A DNA stretch of 64,000 bases, taken from NCBI GenBank assembly GCA_023362775.1, contig JALMGJ010000003.1:80190855-80254854 (forward strand), given 5' to 3'. Below the pieces are notes generated by a model. The model had not been told where the DNA came from. It saw nothing but the letters and a program-made list of their open reading frames with translations, and ran no database searches. Positions 22,363 through 34,300 of the stretch are shown piece by piece. The translations under genes and the position numbers were made by a program. This stretch comes from Charina bottae. Its lineage: Eukaryota > Chordata > Lepidosauria > Squamata > Charinaidae. The first letter of the stretch is position 1. Every line of letters begins with the position of its first letter.

Positions 22363-22423
22363 AGTCTGGCAATGAAAGTCTGCAAGAAAACAACAAGGCT
22401 CAGAGAGCACCAAGGACTCCACA
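22363..22423 (+). mobile_element. 61-bp Penelope-like terminal fragment with target duplication
   Basis: The segment agtctggcaatgaaagtctg...aaggactccaca is the extreme end of the PLE family seen at 5.5-6.1 and 41.5-42.6 kb. It is flanked by a perfect 12-bp duplication tgactaagaaat (22351-22362 and 22424-22435), so it is an insertion in its own right, not a deletion remnant. It begins inside the hammerhead-like stem II. Confidence 0.85.
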
Positions 22424-22435
22424 TGACTAAGAAAT

Positions 22436-23014
22436 CTCAGAAAGTAGGAAGGTCAAGGGAATCTGGTAATGCCAGGAAACTATCACATTGCTGAGTGCAT
22501 GTGATGAATAAATAGGGACTGAGATTCAGTTCATGCTTTTGGGACATCTGTTTTAAGGCTTAATTAATTATCTGCCAGGTTTTAAAAGAATTGATTAAAT
22601 CCTAAATCACATTTTAAACCCTTCATTAGTATTCTCTGTTGGTGCTTGGTCCTGTAATTATTTTTCCATTCTCTTTTTATTTTAATAGTGCCTAAAACTT
22701 TGTTCTGGTAATAAAATGCCCAATTAATCAAGCACTGATCTGAGAGTTATTTTCAAATATGCATCTGTTGGTTAACATTACAGTATTCTCTCAGAGAACC
22801 GCATTGCAACAAAACAAGGAACAGGTCTCTAGAATCACCTTTATTTCCAAGAATGCTCTTCAGTTCCACATTGGCCAGTAGACATTTGTGGGGGCAAAAT
22901 GGGCACAAATGGATGTTGGCTGCAGCCTAGTACTTTTCTTGTAAGCATACCCATCTGCCCAGAAAAATTACATCAGAAATGACAACACTGGGGGTTGAAT
23001 GTGATGACTTGAGG
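22436..23014. other. Unassigned region
   Basis: No gene or repeat recognised. Confidence 0.45.
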
Positions 23015-23022
23015 GGTTAGAG

Positions 23023-23144
23023 CAGTGTTTTTCAAACTTGGCAACTTTAAGATGTGTTTAAAAAGATGTGTTAAGCATGCCAGCTGGGGAATTCTGGGAG
23101 TTGAAGCCCACACATCTTAAAGTTGCCAAGTTTGAAAAACACCA
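23023..23144. mobile_element. Short hAT-type MITE
   Basis: A 122-bp near-palindrome: the left end cagtgtttttcaaacttggc is repeated inverted at the right end (gccaagtttgaaaaacacca). Flanking 8-bp repeats ggttagag and gtttagag have one mismatch. The centre contains the segment ggggaattctgggagttgaa. It has no coding capacity. Confidence 0.8.
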
Positions 23145-23152
23145 GTTTAGAG

Positions 23153-24539
23153 AATGGGACAAGGAACAAGCTTGGCAGTTTACCTTCTGGCATACTTATG
23201 TTTTCTAGCTACACCTCCAGTAGCAGCCATTTTGTGAATGGATACCCCACCACCATCATGACAGCCATTTACTTTGAACACCTATGACCTGCTTTCAAAA
23301 TGTCAAGTATATTCACTGGCCCCAAAAGGTTGGGGAGCCTCCAGTAATGCAAGTCAACTGCCTTACTTCACTGATAATGGACACTTACAGGAAAGAATGT
23401 TCACCACTTAACTTCAATGAATTTTAAACATCTCTAATCAATCAATAAATCAATAAATCTTTATTCAGTCATAGACCAGCAAATAAAAGAAAATCACAAT
23501 TAATTAGGATAAAAAGAGAAACACATAAAATTCTAAAATGTCTAAGAAAAATTAGAGGAGATGCTACGACGTATTGTGCAAACTACTGTATAGAACAGTA
23601 CTTGGCTGTGGTCAACGAAATAAACATTTGTCAAGAAAACATTATGAACTTAGTTTGCTGCACACTGAAACCATCAATGTCTGAGAAAAAAAAGAGGAAG
23701 GGATACCCTAGGAGCCCTGATGTTAATTTTTAATATCATTGTGTTATTGTTTTAGAGCTTATTCATCATCTGATATACCTCTGGGTAGAGTGCATTATTT
23801 ATAAACACAATAAACCAAGCAGATACATATATTTTTTTCTTGGTTTGTTTTTAGTGTGTGTCAAATTTCACATGCCTTTTATGTTGGCCATTTTCAATTT
23901 CATCTTATTTCTCTACATTCATTTCAGCTGCTGTACCTACCCTGTACTGACAAAGAGGCAGCCTGTAGTGAAGGGGCATATCTCCTGTGGCTTATTTAGA
24001 TACTCAGTGAATCTTACCTGCTGACAAAAGCTGGTATAGTATGTGGTCTGTCCGTCATAATGACTTTGTTTAAATTGTTTTGCAAAATATCTTCCCTTGA
24101 GCAAATCCACTGCCAAAGTATTTCTGGAACAATTACATGTTCCATACAATGTAATCCTTTGTTCATTTTCTCATCAGGCCCAGCAGTGAGTTGTGCAGCC
24201 ACAGTTCAACCAAACAACTCCACTCTTTCCTCCCTGAACTTGCTATAATGTGAAAGGCATAAAAAAAAAAGAAAGAAAGATTGACTGGAAGAACTGGAGC
24301 CAGTGATGTTTATGCTGCTGCTACAGTTACACTGCATAACACTATCAACCTATTGGCATAAGATTGCATACTTGAATAAACCCAAATTGACCTATTTACT
24401 CACACACTTGCCTTCTGTTTTGTTTGCTTTGTTTTTTTCCAGATCAGGAATGCTTCTGACATGAACGAGAACATGCTCCAAAGGTAGATATGGCCAGAAT
24501 AAATAAATTGTGTCAGCAGGGCAAAAGCTAAATTTAGTA
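23153..24539. other. Unassigned region, possible LINE tail at 23430-23700
   Basis: No gene recognised. The stretch starting tcaataaatctttattcagt at about 23448 looks like a LINE or SINE 3' terminus on the minus strand, but I cannot place it in a family. Confidence 0.4.
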
Positions 24540-24544
24540 GGGTT

Positions 24545-24690
24545 AAATATGTCTATGAAGGTTCTCAGTCATCCAGGTGGAATTGTCTGTAGCTTGAATC
24601 ATGTCAACTGGATTTCTATTTTCTCAGTGGAAACGTTTCGCTCCTTATCCAAGGAGCTTCTTCAGTCTGAGCAAAGTTAGTAAGGGAATC
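24545..24690 (-). mobile_element. Penelope-like terminal fragment, third family
   Basis: On the minus strand the sequence reads ...ctcagactgaagaagctcctt, then a perfect hairpin arm, gaaacgtttccactgag and onward. This has the same architecture as the ends of the other PLEs here (CTGAAGA, stem, GAAACGT) but an unrelated stem sequence, so it is a different PLE family. No coding part is present. Confidence 0.65.
24631..24665 (-). ncRNA. Hammerhead-ribozyme-like motif in PLE fragment
   Basis: Minus strand CTGAAGA, one base (A), a perfect 7-bp stem GCTCCTT/AAGGAGC closed by GGAT, then GAAACGTTT. The stem is strong although its sequence differs from the other PLE families, which points to conserved structure rather than conserved sequence. 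As in the others, there is one extra base before stem II and almost no stem III. Confidence 0.45.
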
Positions 24691-24727
24691 CTAAATATGT
24701 TTCTAGGTAGCTGTGTGACCTTACACC

Positions 24728-24870
24728 TGGGGCTAGGTAGTAAGTATTAGTAGTAAGTAATTAGTAGTTATTAGTAATTAGTAATTACTAATTAAAAAAA
24801 TTAGTAGTAAGTATTAGTAGTAAGTAATTAGTAGTAGGTAGTAAGTATTAGTAGGGTTAACATTATTAGT
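24728..24870. repeat. TTAGTAG/TAAGTA-type low-complexity tandem repeat
   Basis: Irregular tandem array of units such as attagtagtaagt repeated with variations. Confidence 0.8.
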
Positions 24871-25012
24871 TTCCATGTATCTAATAATATTCCTCTTTTA
24901 ACATTTGACGGAGGGTTTCTGGGGCCATGGCCATGTTTCCAGGGGCTGCATGAATTTCAGAGATTTCCCAGTATGTATTCCTGCCTTATTCTTTTTTTTT
25001 TTTTGCTAATTC

Positions 25013-25437
25013 TAGTTTTAGTATATTTATTTATTTATTGTATGGCAGCACATCATACATATTACAAATATATTATATTAAAAAATGGAAATATAAAAAG
25101 GTATATAGAAAATAAATTCTACATATGAATATGTGTATTGGTCTTAGAGCAATTATAACTAAAACCAAACATTAAGATTACAAATATAGTCTTTTGCAGC
25201 ATCAGTTGTCATCAGGAAATCAGCAAAGTTCCCATCATAGGCTCTAGCCTTACATTCTTGTATTATGTGTTTGACAGTTTGCCTGTCAGTCCCGCAGTCA
25301 CACCTTGGAGATACTATCTTGCCCCATTTATGTAGGGAATCTGCACACCTACCATGGTTAGTGCGCACTCTATTGATAGCTGACCATATTCTGCGTGGCT
25401 GATCGAAAGCAGGAGGCTTCACTTCCGGGCCGGACAT
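25013..25437 (-). mobile_element. Non-LTR retrotransposon 3' fragment, clade uncertain
   Basis: The minus strand 25159-25437 encodes about 90 residues with the pattern RIWSAINRVRTNHGRCADSL, HKWGKIVSPRCDCG and VKHIIQECKARAYDGNFADF. This Arg-Thr...Cys...Cys-Asp-Cys-Gly...His...Cys module lies at the C-terminus of many non-LTR reverse transcriptases. The 3' UTR follows to an AAAT tail at about 25013. The RT proper is missing. I do not recognise the clade with confidence (RTE-X- or I-like are options). Confidence 0.65.
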
Positions 25438-25439
25438 GC

Positions 25440-27236
25440 AGCTCGACAGTCAGAGTTTTTCAGAGTGCTGAAGACCTGGCTAGCTTTTCCTTGTTTGCGG
25501 GAGTCTACTGAAAGTATAAGACCACCGGAGTTTCTCCCCGAAGAGGGGAGAACCAGAAGATTACTCACTGGGTCGTTGGGATCTGCCCCCTCCTGTCTTT
25601 TTCGTTGTTTTCCACCACGGAAGAGCAGGGGAGAAGCAGAGGAACGGCCAGAGGACTAAACTGGCTCTCCAGGGAAATCGTAAGTCTCCTAATAGAGAGA
25701 CACCAGGGCTAAAGCCGGCTTTTAGATCACTTTTATTTTATTTTTTTTCTAGATTATATTGTTTTATTATCTAAGGTCTATCTTTGGACAATGCTCAAAA
25801 TGTTGGCAATTTTTGCTCTTTCTTTGTTGTAATAATTGCGGTGGAAGTAATGATGGATTTTATATCTGAAGTACAGTGAAAACGTCTGCAAATTTTTTCT
25901 TTTTTACTTTACTTTATTTTTCCATTTTACTAGAGTGACTCCTGCTCACTTGGAAGTATAAGAATTTTTATTGAATATATTTTGAATATATTTTGTTGGA
26001 CTAATTATTGATTAATTGGCTTATTTCTTATTATTTTTATAGTGGTTGAAATCTTTTTCTTTTTCCTTTTTACAAACTGTATGAAATATTGCTCTTCTCC
26101 CTATTTTTGGATTAATGGATCTCTTTCTTTTACTTCAAGAATTTTTTTGTATTTAGGTGATAATTTAGGGGTTATTACTAGGTTATTATTAGGGTTTAGA
26201 GGTTAGAAAAAGTCTTTCAGAAATTAAGAGATTATTGGAGGTTTTGTTGGTGGATTTGCAGGGCCAGGAACAAAAGATAGAATTGGAGGCAGAGGAAACT
26301 TTGAAATATTTACAGCAAAGTAGAGATGTCTTTAAGTCAGAGGAGAAACAGGAGAAAGAGATTTTAAATGTATTATTGCAGTCGAGAGAGAGAGAGAAGT
26401 AAATATGAATTTTCAATTTGAGGGTTATTGTGAAACTGCCTGGTTTGGTATTGGATGGGGAAAGGTTCAGAAAAATACTTTAACATTTTATATGAGACAA
26501 ATAAAACAGATTATACATTATGATTTTGGTATAACCTGAATAGAAGATTTAGTTTAAAGGATGGATTATAAGATTAATGGAACCATGGATCCTAATTGGA
26601 AAAATTGAAATGAGAAACTGTATTTTAAAATGTGATTATAGGATGAATTAATACTATAATTACTAACATGAATATTATTGAGAATTGTTATAAGGTTATG
26701 TATTAGTAGAACAGATAGTTATAAAAATTTGTTAATTAGGTAAATATGTAGGAAGATGTAGAAAATGGTATAATTATAGTTTTAATATAGACTATGTTTA
26801 GATTTGTGTTATTTTTTATGGATATATATGAATAGAATGTAAAAATGGAAAAAGTGATTAAAAATATTAAATTGATACATTCAAAAACATTTAAATTGAC
26901 ATTACTTCAAGGAGCGGAAATCATAGATGGACTATTGGAGGACTGTAAGAAAGATGAAACCTATATGAAGATCAGAAGATTGGATTATAGAAATTAAAGT
27001 ATACTTGACAAAGAAAAGTTCCTGTGTATTGGATGAAAGACTAACATTTAAAGTAAAATATGGTATTTAATGACCAAAGATAGATTGGAGGTTATCTATC
27101 TTTTATACTATTTTTGTTTATTTCTTTTCTTTTCTTTTCTTTTCTTCACTTTTCTTTTACTTTTTTCTTTACATTGTATTTCTATTTCCTTTTCAAACTC
27201 TTAATATGTATTTTAAAATTCAATAAAATTTATAAA
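25440..27236 (+). mobile_element. Second shortened L1 LINE
   Basis: The start resembles the 5' UTR of the L1 at 10.0-12.6 kb: both share gtgctgaagac, a ctccccgaagaggggagaacc-like hairpin, cagaagat...gggtcg.tgggatc and ttttccaccacgg. Around 26230-26400 the plus strand could encode a coiled-coil-like stretch (ELEAEETLKYLQQSRDVFKS), a relic of ORF1. The end, aataaaatttataaaaaaaa preceded by TTTTC repeats, is the L1 3' terminus. No ORF2 is present, so this copy is also internally deleted. The exact left border is unclear. Confidence 0.75.
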
Positions 27237-27373
27237 AAAAACACTTTGACAGTGCTGGGGGCAGACTTTTAGTATAGACTGGGAATTAAACTCTTTTTAT
27301 ACTCTTCAGTGACTAAAGTGGGTTTCACAGGGGCCCAGAGTTGGGTTTTCACAACACTGGTTTCAATAGCTAT

Positions 27374-29838
27374 GTTGTTGTTGTTGTTCAGTCGATTAGT
27401 CGTATCCGACTCTTCGTGACCTCATGGACCATAGCACGCCAGGCCTTCCTGTCCTCCACTGTCTCCCGGAGTTTACTCAAATTCATGTTCATTACATCGG
27501 TGATGCTATCTAACCATCTCATCCTCTGCTGTCCCCTTCTCCTTTTGCCTTCAGTCTTTCCCAGCATCAGGGTCTTTTCCAGTGAGTCCTCTCTACTCAT
27601 TAGGTGGCCAAAGTATTTGAGCTTCAGCTTCAGTATCTGTCCTTCCAATGAGCAGTCAGGGTTGATTTCCTTTAGGATTGACTGGTTTGACCTCCTTGCA
27701 GTCCAAGGGACTCTCAAGAGTCTTCACCAGCACCACAGCTCGAAAGCATCAATTCTTCGGCGCTCAGCCTTCCTTATGGTCCAACTCTCACAGCCATACA
27801 TTACTACTGGAAAAACCATAGCTTTAACTATACGGACCTTTGTCGGCAAGGTGATGTCTCTGCTTTTTAATATGCTGTCTAGGTTTGCCATAGCTTTCCT
27901 CCCAAGGAGCAAGCGTCTTTTAATTTCATGGCTGCAGTCACCGTCTGCGGTGATCTTGGAGCCCAAGAAAATAAAATCTGTCACTGCTTCCATTTCTTCC
28001 CCTTCTATTTGCCAGGAAGTGATGGGACCAGATGCCATGATCTGAGTTTTTTTAATGTTGAGTTTCAAGCCAGCTTTTGCACTCTCCTCTTTCACCCTCA
28101 TCAAGAGGCTCTTTAGTTCCTCTTCGCTTTCTGCCATTAGGGTGGTATCGTCTGCATATCTGAGGTTGTTGATATTTCTCCCAGCAATCTTAACTCCGGC
28201 TTGTGATTCATCCAGCCCGGCATTTCTCATGATGTACTCTGCATATAAGTTAAATAACCAGGGTGATAATATACAGCCTTGTCTTACTCCTTTCCCAATT
28301 TTGAACCAATCGGTTGTTCCATGTCCGGTTCTAACTGTTGCTTCTTGACCCGCATACAGGTTTCTCAGGAGACAGGTAAGGTGGTCTGGTACTCCCATCT
28401 CTTTAAGAATTTGCCACAGTTGGTTGTGATCCACACAATCAAAGGCTTTAGCATAGTCAATGAAGCAGAAGTAGATGTTTTTCTGGAACTCTCTTGCTTT
28501 TTCCATGATCCAGCGAATGTTGGCAATCTGATGTCTAGTTCCTCTGCCTCTTCGAAACCCAGCTTGCACTTCTGGTAGTTCTCGGTTCACATACTGCTGA
28601 AGCCTAGCTTGTAGGATTTTGAACATAACCTTGCTAGCATGTGAAATGAGCGCAATTGTATGGTAGTTTGAACATTCTTTGGCATTGCCCTTCTTTGGAA
28701 TTGGAACGTAAACTGACCTTTTCCAATCCTGTGGCCACTGTTGAGTTTCCCAAATTTTTTGGCATATTGAGTGCAGCACTTTAACAACATCATCTTTTAG
28801 GATTTTAAATAGCTCAGCTGGGATACTGTCTTCTCCGCTAGCTTTGTTGTTAGTAATGCTTCCTAAGGCCCACTTAACTTCACTCTCTAGGATGTCTGGC
28901 TCAAGGTCAGTGACCACACCATCGTATTTATCAGGGATATTAAGATCTTTCTTGTATAGTTCTTCTGTGTATTCTTGCCACCTCTTCTTAATCTCTTCTG
29001 CTTCTGTTAGGTCCCTGCCTTTTTTGTCCTTTATCATGCCCATCTTTGCACAAAACGTTCCCTTGATATCTCCAATTTTTTTGAAGAGATCTCTAGTCTT
29101 CCCCATTCTATTGTTTTCCTCCATTTCTTTGCATTGTTCATTTAAGAAGGCCTTCTTATCTCTCCTTGCTATTCTGTGGAAATCTGCATTCAGTTGTTTA
29201 TATCTTTCCCTTTCTCCCTTGCCTTTTGCTTTCCTTCTTTCCTCAGCTATTTGTAAAGCCTCACCATACAGCCACTTTGCTTTCTTGCATTTCTTTTTCT
29301 TTGGGATGATTTTAGTTGCTGCCTCCTGTACAACGTTATGAACCTCCATCCATAGTTCTTCAGGCACTCTGTCTCCCAGATCTAATCCTTTAAATCTATT
29401 CCTCACCTCCACTGTATATTCATAAAGGATATGATTTAGGTCATACCTGAGTGGTCTAGTGGTTTTCCCTACGTTCTTCAATTTAAGCCTAAATTTTGCG
29501 ATAAGAAGCTCATGATCTGAGCCGCAGTCAGCTCCAGGTCTTGTTTTTGCTGATTGTATAGAGCTTCTCCATCTTTGGCTGCAAAGTACATAATCAATCT
29601 GATTTCGGTATTGACCATCTGGTGATGTCCATGTGTAGAGTCGTCTCTTGTGTTGTTGGAAAAGAGTGTTTGCTATGACCAGCGTGTTCTCTTGACAAAA
29701 CTCTATTAGCCTTTGCCCTGCTTCATTTTGTACTCCAAGGCCGAACTTGCCTGTTATTCCGGTTATTTCTTGACTTCCTACTTTAGCACTCCATCCCCTA
29801 TGATGAAAAGGACATCTTTTTTTGGTGTTAGTTCTAGA
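27374..29838 (-). mobile_element. BovB (RTE clade) LINE, 5'-truncated in the endonuclease
   Basis: Minus-strand element of about 2.46 kb. It runs from the C-terminal half of the AP endonuclease domain, through a full reverse transcriptase, to the typical BovB 3' end (cacgaagagtcggatacgac, then ctgaacaacaacaac). A 6-bp repeat agctat on both sides (27368-27373 and 29839-29844) is compatible with a short target duplication. BovB is the RTE-clade LINE known for horizontal transfer between squamates and ruminants. This copy is well preserved. Confidence 0.93.
27388..29830 (-). pseudogene. BovB ORF2: endonuclease end plus reverse transcriptase
   Basis: Upstream of codon TTG 29481 the frame continues into endonuclease sequence (ITGKFGLGVQNEAGQRLIEF, then QYRNQIDYVLCSQRW and the DCGSDHELL motif with catalytic SDH). 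One lost base near 29795 shifts the frame at GDGVLK. From 29481 to 27727 a 585-codon stretch without stops holds the RT: FIDYAKAFDCVDH (motif A), GVRQGCILSPWLFNLYAEYI (motif B), LRYADDTTLMAE (active site YADD) and FIFLGSKITADGDCSHEIKR. One TGA at 27724-27726, where related copies have CGA, interrupts the frame. The terminal 110 codons (LLRVPWTARRSNQSILKEIN to SRIRLID) continue in the same frame. It cannot be autonomous because the endonuclease N-terminus is gone. Confidence 0.93.
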
Positions 29839-29844
29839 AGCTAT

Positions 29845-31132
29845 AGAGAAAGCCTAATCTGGACCTGATTTGCCTCTTTACCTATACAGTACCTGAAACT
29901 CTTTCAGATTTTAATCCTCAATTTTTCCTTTGTTTAAATTCACAGCTAGCAATGGCCAGACTGCCCTCTGCTTCCCATTAGTGTGAAATTTTACTAATGT
30001 TATCTAAAGTTGGGAGGGAAGTGCTCTCCTCAAAATCTCTCTGATGCTATTTCTGAAAAGATTATTTCAAATTTGCCATAAAATTTTGTGCAAAGCAAAA
30101 TTGGAGGGCAGCTCTTATCCTAGGTCTTCTTAATCCTATCCCTGACATGAAGTATTTTGTCACCCAGAAAAAAACCCAGTAACAGTGAGCAGCAGATACA
30201 CTCATGAAAAAACTTAACTCAAGAGCTCCATTAATATTTTTTCTGAATCCCAGTTAATTAGTTTTAAAGATATAGATCCTTTCTTCATTCAAATTAGCTG
30301 CAAGGTGGTTTACGACAATTAGAACAGGACAAGAATAAAAACAATTAAAATACAGTGGAAGTCAGTAGCTAAACACCATCCCCATAATAAACCATCAATT
30401 GTATTCTTGTCAGTCTCCCTCCACTTTAGCTTCGTTTGCCTGTCATAGTTTCATACGTACACGTGTCAAGCATTGTAAGAACTTGACCCGTGTTTGCTTT
30501 TGTGCCAAAAGCCTTGCTGCTCGCTTGTTTTTAATTAGATAGTAAATTATGTCAAAGGGATGTTCTTATTTTCAAAGTATGCGCACCAATTTGGCCATTC
30601 GAAGCTTTGCCTTTGCCTCATGTATTCTGATCCTTAATAAATGAATCTTTTTAGCATGAACTGACTGAAAGGTTTCTTGGTTTGCGGATCCTGATAGTGA
30701 GACACTCACAATTCTTTTAAAAGTTTGAACAAGTAGAACAATATTTACTTGGCAAATAAAAGTGTAAATAATTTACAATTTACAATTTACAATTTACAAT
30801 AAATATATAATTTATATTTACAAATAAAAAGTAAACAGGTCATCAAATATTTGAGGATGGTGTTTTACAGCTGAAGAACCACAATAGAAAAAAAAGTTTG
30901 TGCTTGAAATCCATTCCTGCCTTCTAAAGATGAATAGCTAGAACAGAGGTACAGATGAATGTCCAGAAAGTTCCTGCAGGATGAGGACACCCTTCAGATA
31001 TTCTTGTTTTGGCTTCCATTTAAATGTGTCTGTAACTCTACCATGAACTGTAATCACTTTGATGCTAGTCAAAAAATATTTCTCTTGAAATTGCTCAGAT
31101 TCTTTGTCCTGGCACTTCCCAATACTCCTTAA
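29845..31132. other. Unassigned region
   Basis: No gene recognised. A short tandem of aatttac units lies at 30766-30800. Confidence 0.5.
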
Positions 31133-31381
31133 AAGCCAGTTTGGTCTAGTGGTTAAGGCAACAGGCTAGAAACCAGGAGTCTGTGAGTTCTAGTCCCACC
31201 TTAGGCATGAAAGCCGGCTGGGTGACCTTGGGCCAGTCACTCTCTCTCAGCCCAACTCATCTCACAGGGTTGTTGTTATGGGGAAAATAGGAGGAGGAAG
31301 GAGTATTAGGTATGTTCCCCGCCTTGAGTTATTTATAAAAATAATAAAGGCGGGATAGAAAATAAATAAGTAAATAAATAA
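31133..31381 (+). mobile_element. tRNA-derived SINE, near full length
   Basis: Plus-strand copy of the family at 9.7 and 16.4 kb: agccagtttggtctagtggt (A box), gtgagttctagtcccacc (B box), ggtgaccttgggccagtcac, caacccaac...cagggttgttgttatgg, gccttgagttatttataaaa, then an AAAT-rich tail. Confidence 0.9.
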
Positions 31382-34300
31382 AACTTTGCTTTGAGAAAAT
31401 AGCAAGTATCAGTACTATTCATCTTCTCTCACCTATCTCCCTCTTTCTCTTTTCCCTATGTTACTTCTTAAGCAATACCACATTAGCTGCATTCTTGAAA
31501 TACACAAAAATCTTCCACAATAGTGAACATGAGGTCATTGTTGAAGTCTTGAAGTTCAATATACTGTAATGTGAATCATCCCTAACTCTAATTTTTGAAT
31601 TTTCTAACCTTAAACATGTTTAAAAGGGGGGAAAGGGGGGAGGGATGCAGGCAAATGCACTGTGCTGTTGCTTAATTTAATTTATTAATTCTTACTGTTT
31701 AATACTTTAATTCTTTGTATTTTTATTTTATTGGATGTTTTAACTTTTGGTTTTATATTCTAAAAAGTATGTGTAAATTGCTTTGAATAATGCATTTTTG
31801 GAGAAGAAAAGTGAATAAACATTCATACTGCATATACCAAAATTATACTTGTATTTCTTCATAAAATGTAGATACTATAATCCCATGTTTCTGGGTTCCC
31901 AATCCAGTCAAACTTCCCACATGTAAGTGCAAATTTGTTTAGAGATATAAACAGATGTGCACATAAATACATTCTTTCTCTCTCTTTCTTACTTTGGAAA
32001 ATGTGAAAAAAATGGAGTGATAATCCATACATAATAAATGGAATTTCTATGGCATTTCCTTCTACTCTAGCCATTTTCATATTTGCAGTGAATGAATGGA
32101 ATAAAAAAGGCTTGGAGGCTGTATTTGTTGCCAGTGTTGATAAGGATCACATATTTATCTGAAGGCTGTATAGTGCCTATGCAGATGTAAACAGTACACA
32201 AAATTAGAATCATATAATTATTTTTATATTATATCTGGTTAGACCAGATAGATTAGAGATTATCTAATTTAACTATGTGGCTCAATACCAATTGGGGAAG
32301 TTGAAGTCTTCAGAGATATTCAGATAATATCTCTGCAAAAGGAAACAGTTCTTTAGAGTAACCAGGATATTTTGGTTCCACCACACAGTCTCAATCCCAA
32401 GCATATGTTAAACATAATAAAAGAGGTTAAGGATACTTATATAACAATTGTTGCCTCATCTCAAAAGAGAGAGTCAAGCTCCTAAATTGGCTGTCACACA
32501 AACAGTTCAGAGTGTTAGGAGAAAGGTAAAAATCTGTTCTTGCTCAAAGGCTTCTCAGCTTTGCCTTTAAAAAAAGAAAGAAATAAACATGACTGCAGGG
32601 CATGCAATATTCCCATTGTGTGACTCTTTAAAGTCTCAGAGCTGGACAAATCAAATTTTATTATTTTACAGGCACATAATTAACCCCATGAGTATGTATC
32701 CAGCTAAACCTAAATAATTATGGTACTTAATTTTCCAATAGCTGATGGAAATCTCTTTTAGCTCCTAATTGGCTGCCACCTTCTATTAGACCAGACTTTG
32801 AGCACTTAAAGTGATCAACTTGGGAAACAGGCTACTGCACTAAGAGGGGATAAGGCAACAGCTGATAGAATGAGCTATATATTGGTCTTTAGCATGAAGT
32901 GCACAGCTTAGTGGGAAATGTTTTATTTAAGCGATGCAAGACGTGTCATCAAGCCACTTAAAATGGGGCCTGCTGATGGATGAATAATGCATTCCACGTA
33001 GGTATAATTATAGCAGCGAATACTAGAAGCCATTTTCTGTTGATGACAATTATTTAGATTCAGTAAAGACGACAACCTGATATTCCTGAACTACAACTCC
33101 TAGCATTCTTCATCTTTGAGTATGCTTGGGAAGAAAAATGAAACCTTTTGTCCATCCCTCATATATTCTAAAGATGTTAGTTTTCTGCTTATGAACAGTA
33201 TCCTGCATTTCTGCTTCCTTTTTGATTTTCAGTTCCATTTATTTAAGGCTAATTTTTTTCACAGCTACATTCATTTACTAAAGACATTACTATGCAGTTT
33301 ATTTAGGAAAAAGAGTGAGATTTCAGAAATATATATTTTTAAAAACACCAAACACCAAAAAATAAAATAAAAGAAAGGCAAAGAGACATACTTAGATACC
33401 AATTAAGCCAAAATAAATGCACCATTAAGTACCTTACTTGGAAGTGTGAATTTATTAAGAACCAATTACAAGATGCCTTTGTAATTGTTAATTAATTATT
33501 GTCAGCTTACAGAAATTAATAGGTGATGAATAAAAGGAACCTAGATATCTGTAGCAAAAGTTAACCATCCAAAATTTCTTTTAACATTTCATCATCATAA
33601 AGAAGAGTTATTTATATTGTCAAAGTAGTAAAGAAGCTGTGAAATAAAAACAGCTGCTTGTAAACATGTTACTATTACTCTGTTGGTGGTCACATACAGA
33701 ATATTATAAAAATATTTATTCTGGGTCATCATGTCTAAAGAAAATGCACTTCAGTGCATTTACTTGTCTAGACCCATGGAATTAAATTTGTTATATCTTA
33801 TTGATAGATATTTGGTGTTATATGACAAGTAGAATAGAAATCAGTTCCTGATGTTTTTTGTTTTTAGGTGCTATGGAATAAATATACCTGTTTCTTCATT
33901 TTTTTTCTTTTCCATGGAACTATCATAAAACTATATAATGTCTATCTCTTTAAAAGGAGGAAGCATTCTTCAATACAGCAGACAAGTCAGTTTAAAGGAC
34001 CCTGAAATAATTATCTCAAATATGAGTTTAGAGTGATGTGCCAAGTTTAGAAAGAAGATCAGGTAGGTTACAATATTGTAATCTGCATTCTACCATTACA
34101 TTTACCAGTTTATCAGGAAATGGCGTAGCTTATTTTTATTATTAGTTACATTCTGATCCTATCGGTCTCCCAATGTATTGTATAGCTGAATGGGTATATA
34201 TGTCTTTTGATCTTACTGATGCAGCATCCTGAGTTTCTTCGATCACCCATCTTATTGGCCCCTCCGCAGTATAAAGAAAAACCTGTGTCTTATAACAACA

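Noticed and set aside
28844..29341. A 165-codon hydrophobic plus-strand frame
   Set aside because: It is the antisense of the BovB reverse transcriptase and has no independent support.
33080..33110. actacaactcctagcat resembling a ZNF143/SBS promoter motif
   Set aside because: The same wording occurs in the interior of the hAT MITE family at 23.0 kb, so a decayed MITE is the simpler explanation. There is no nearby gene start.
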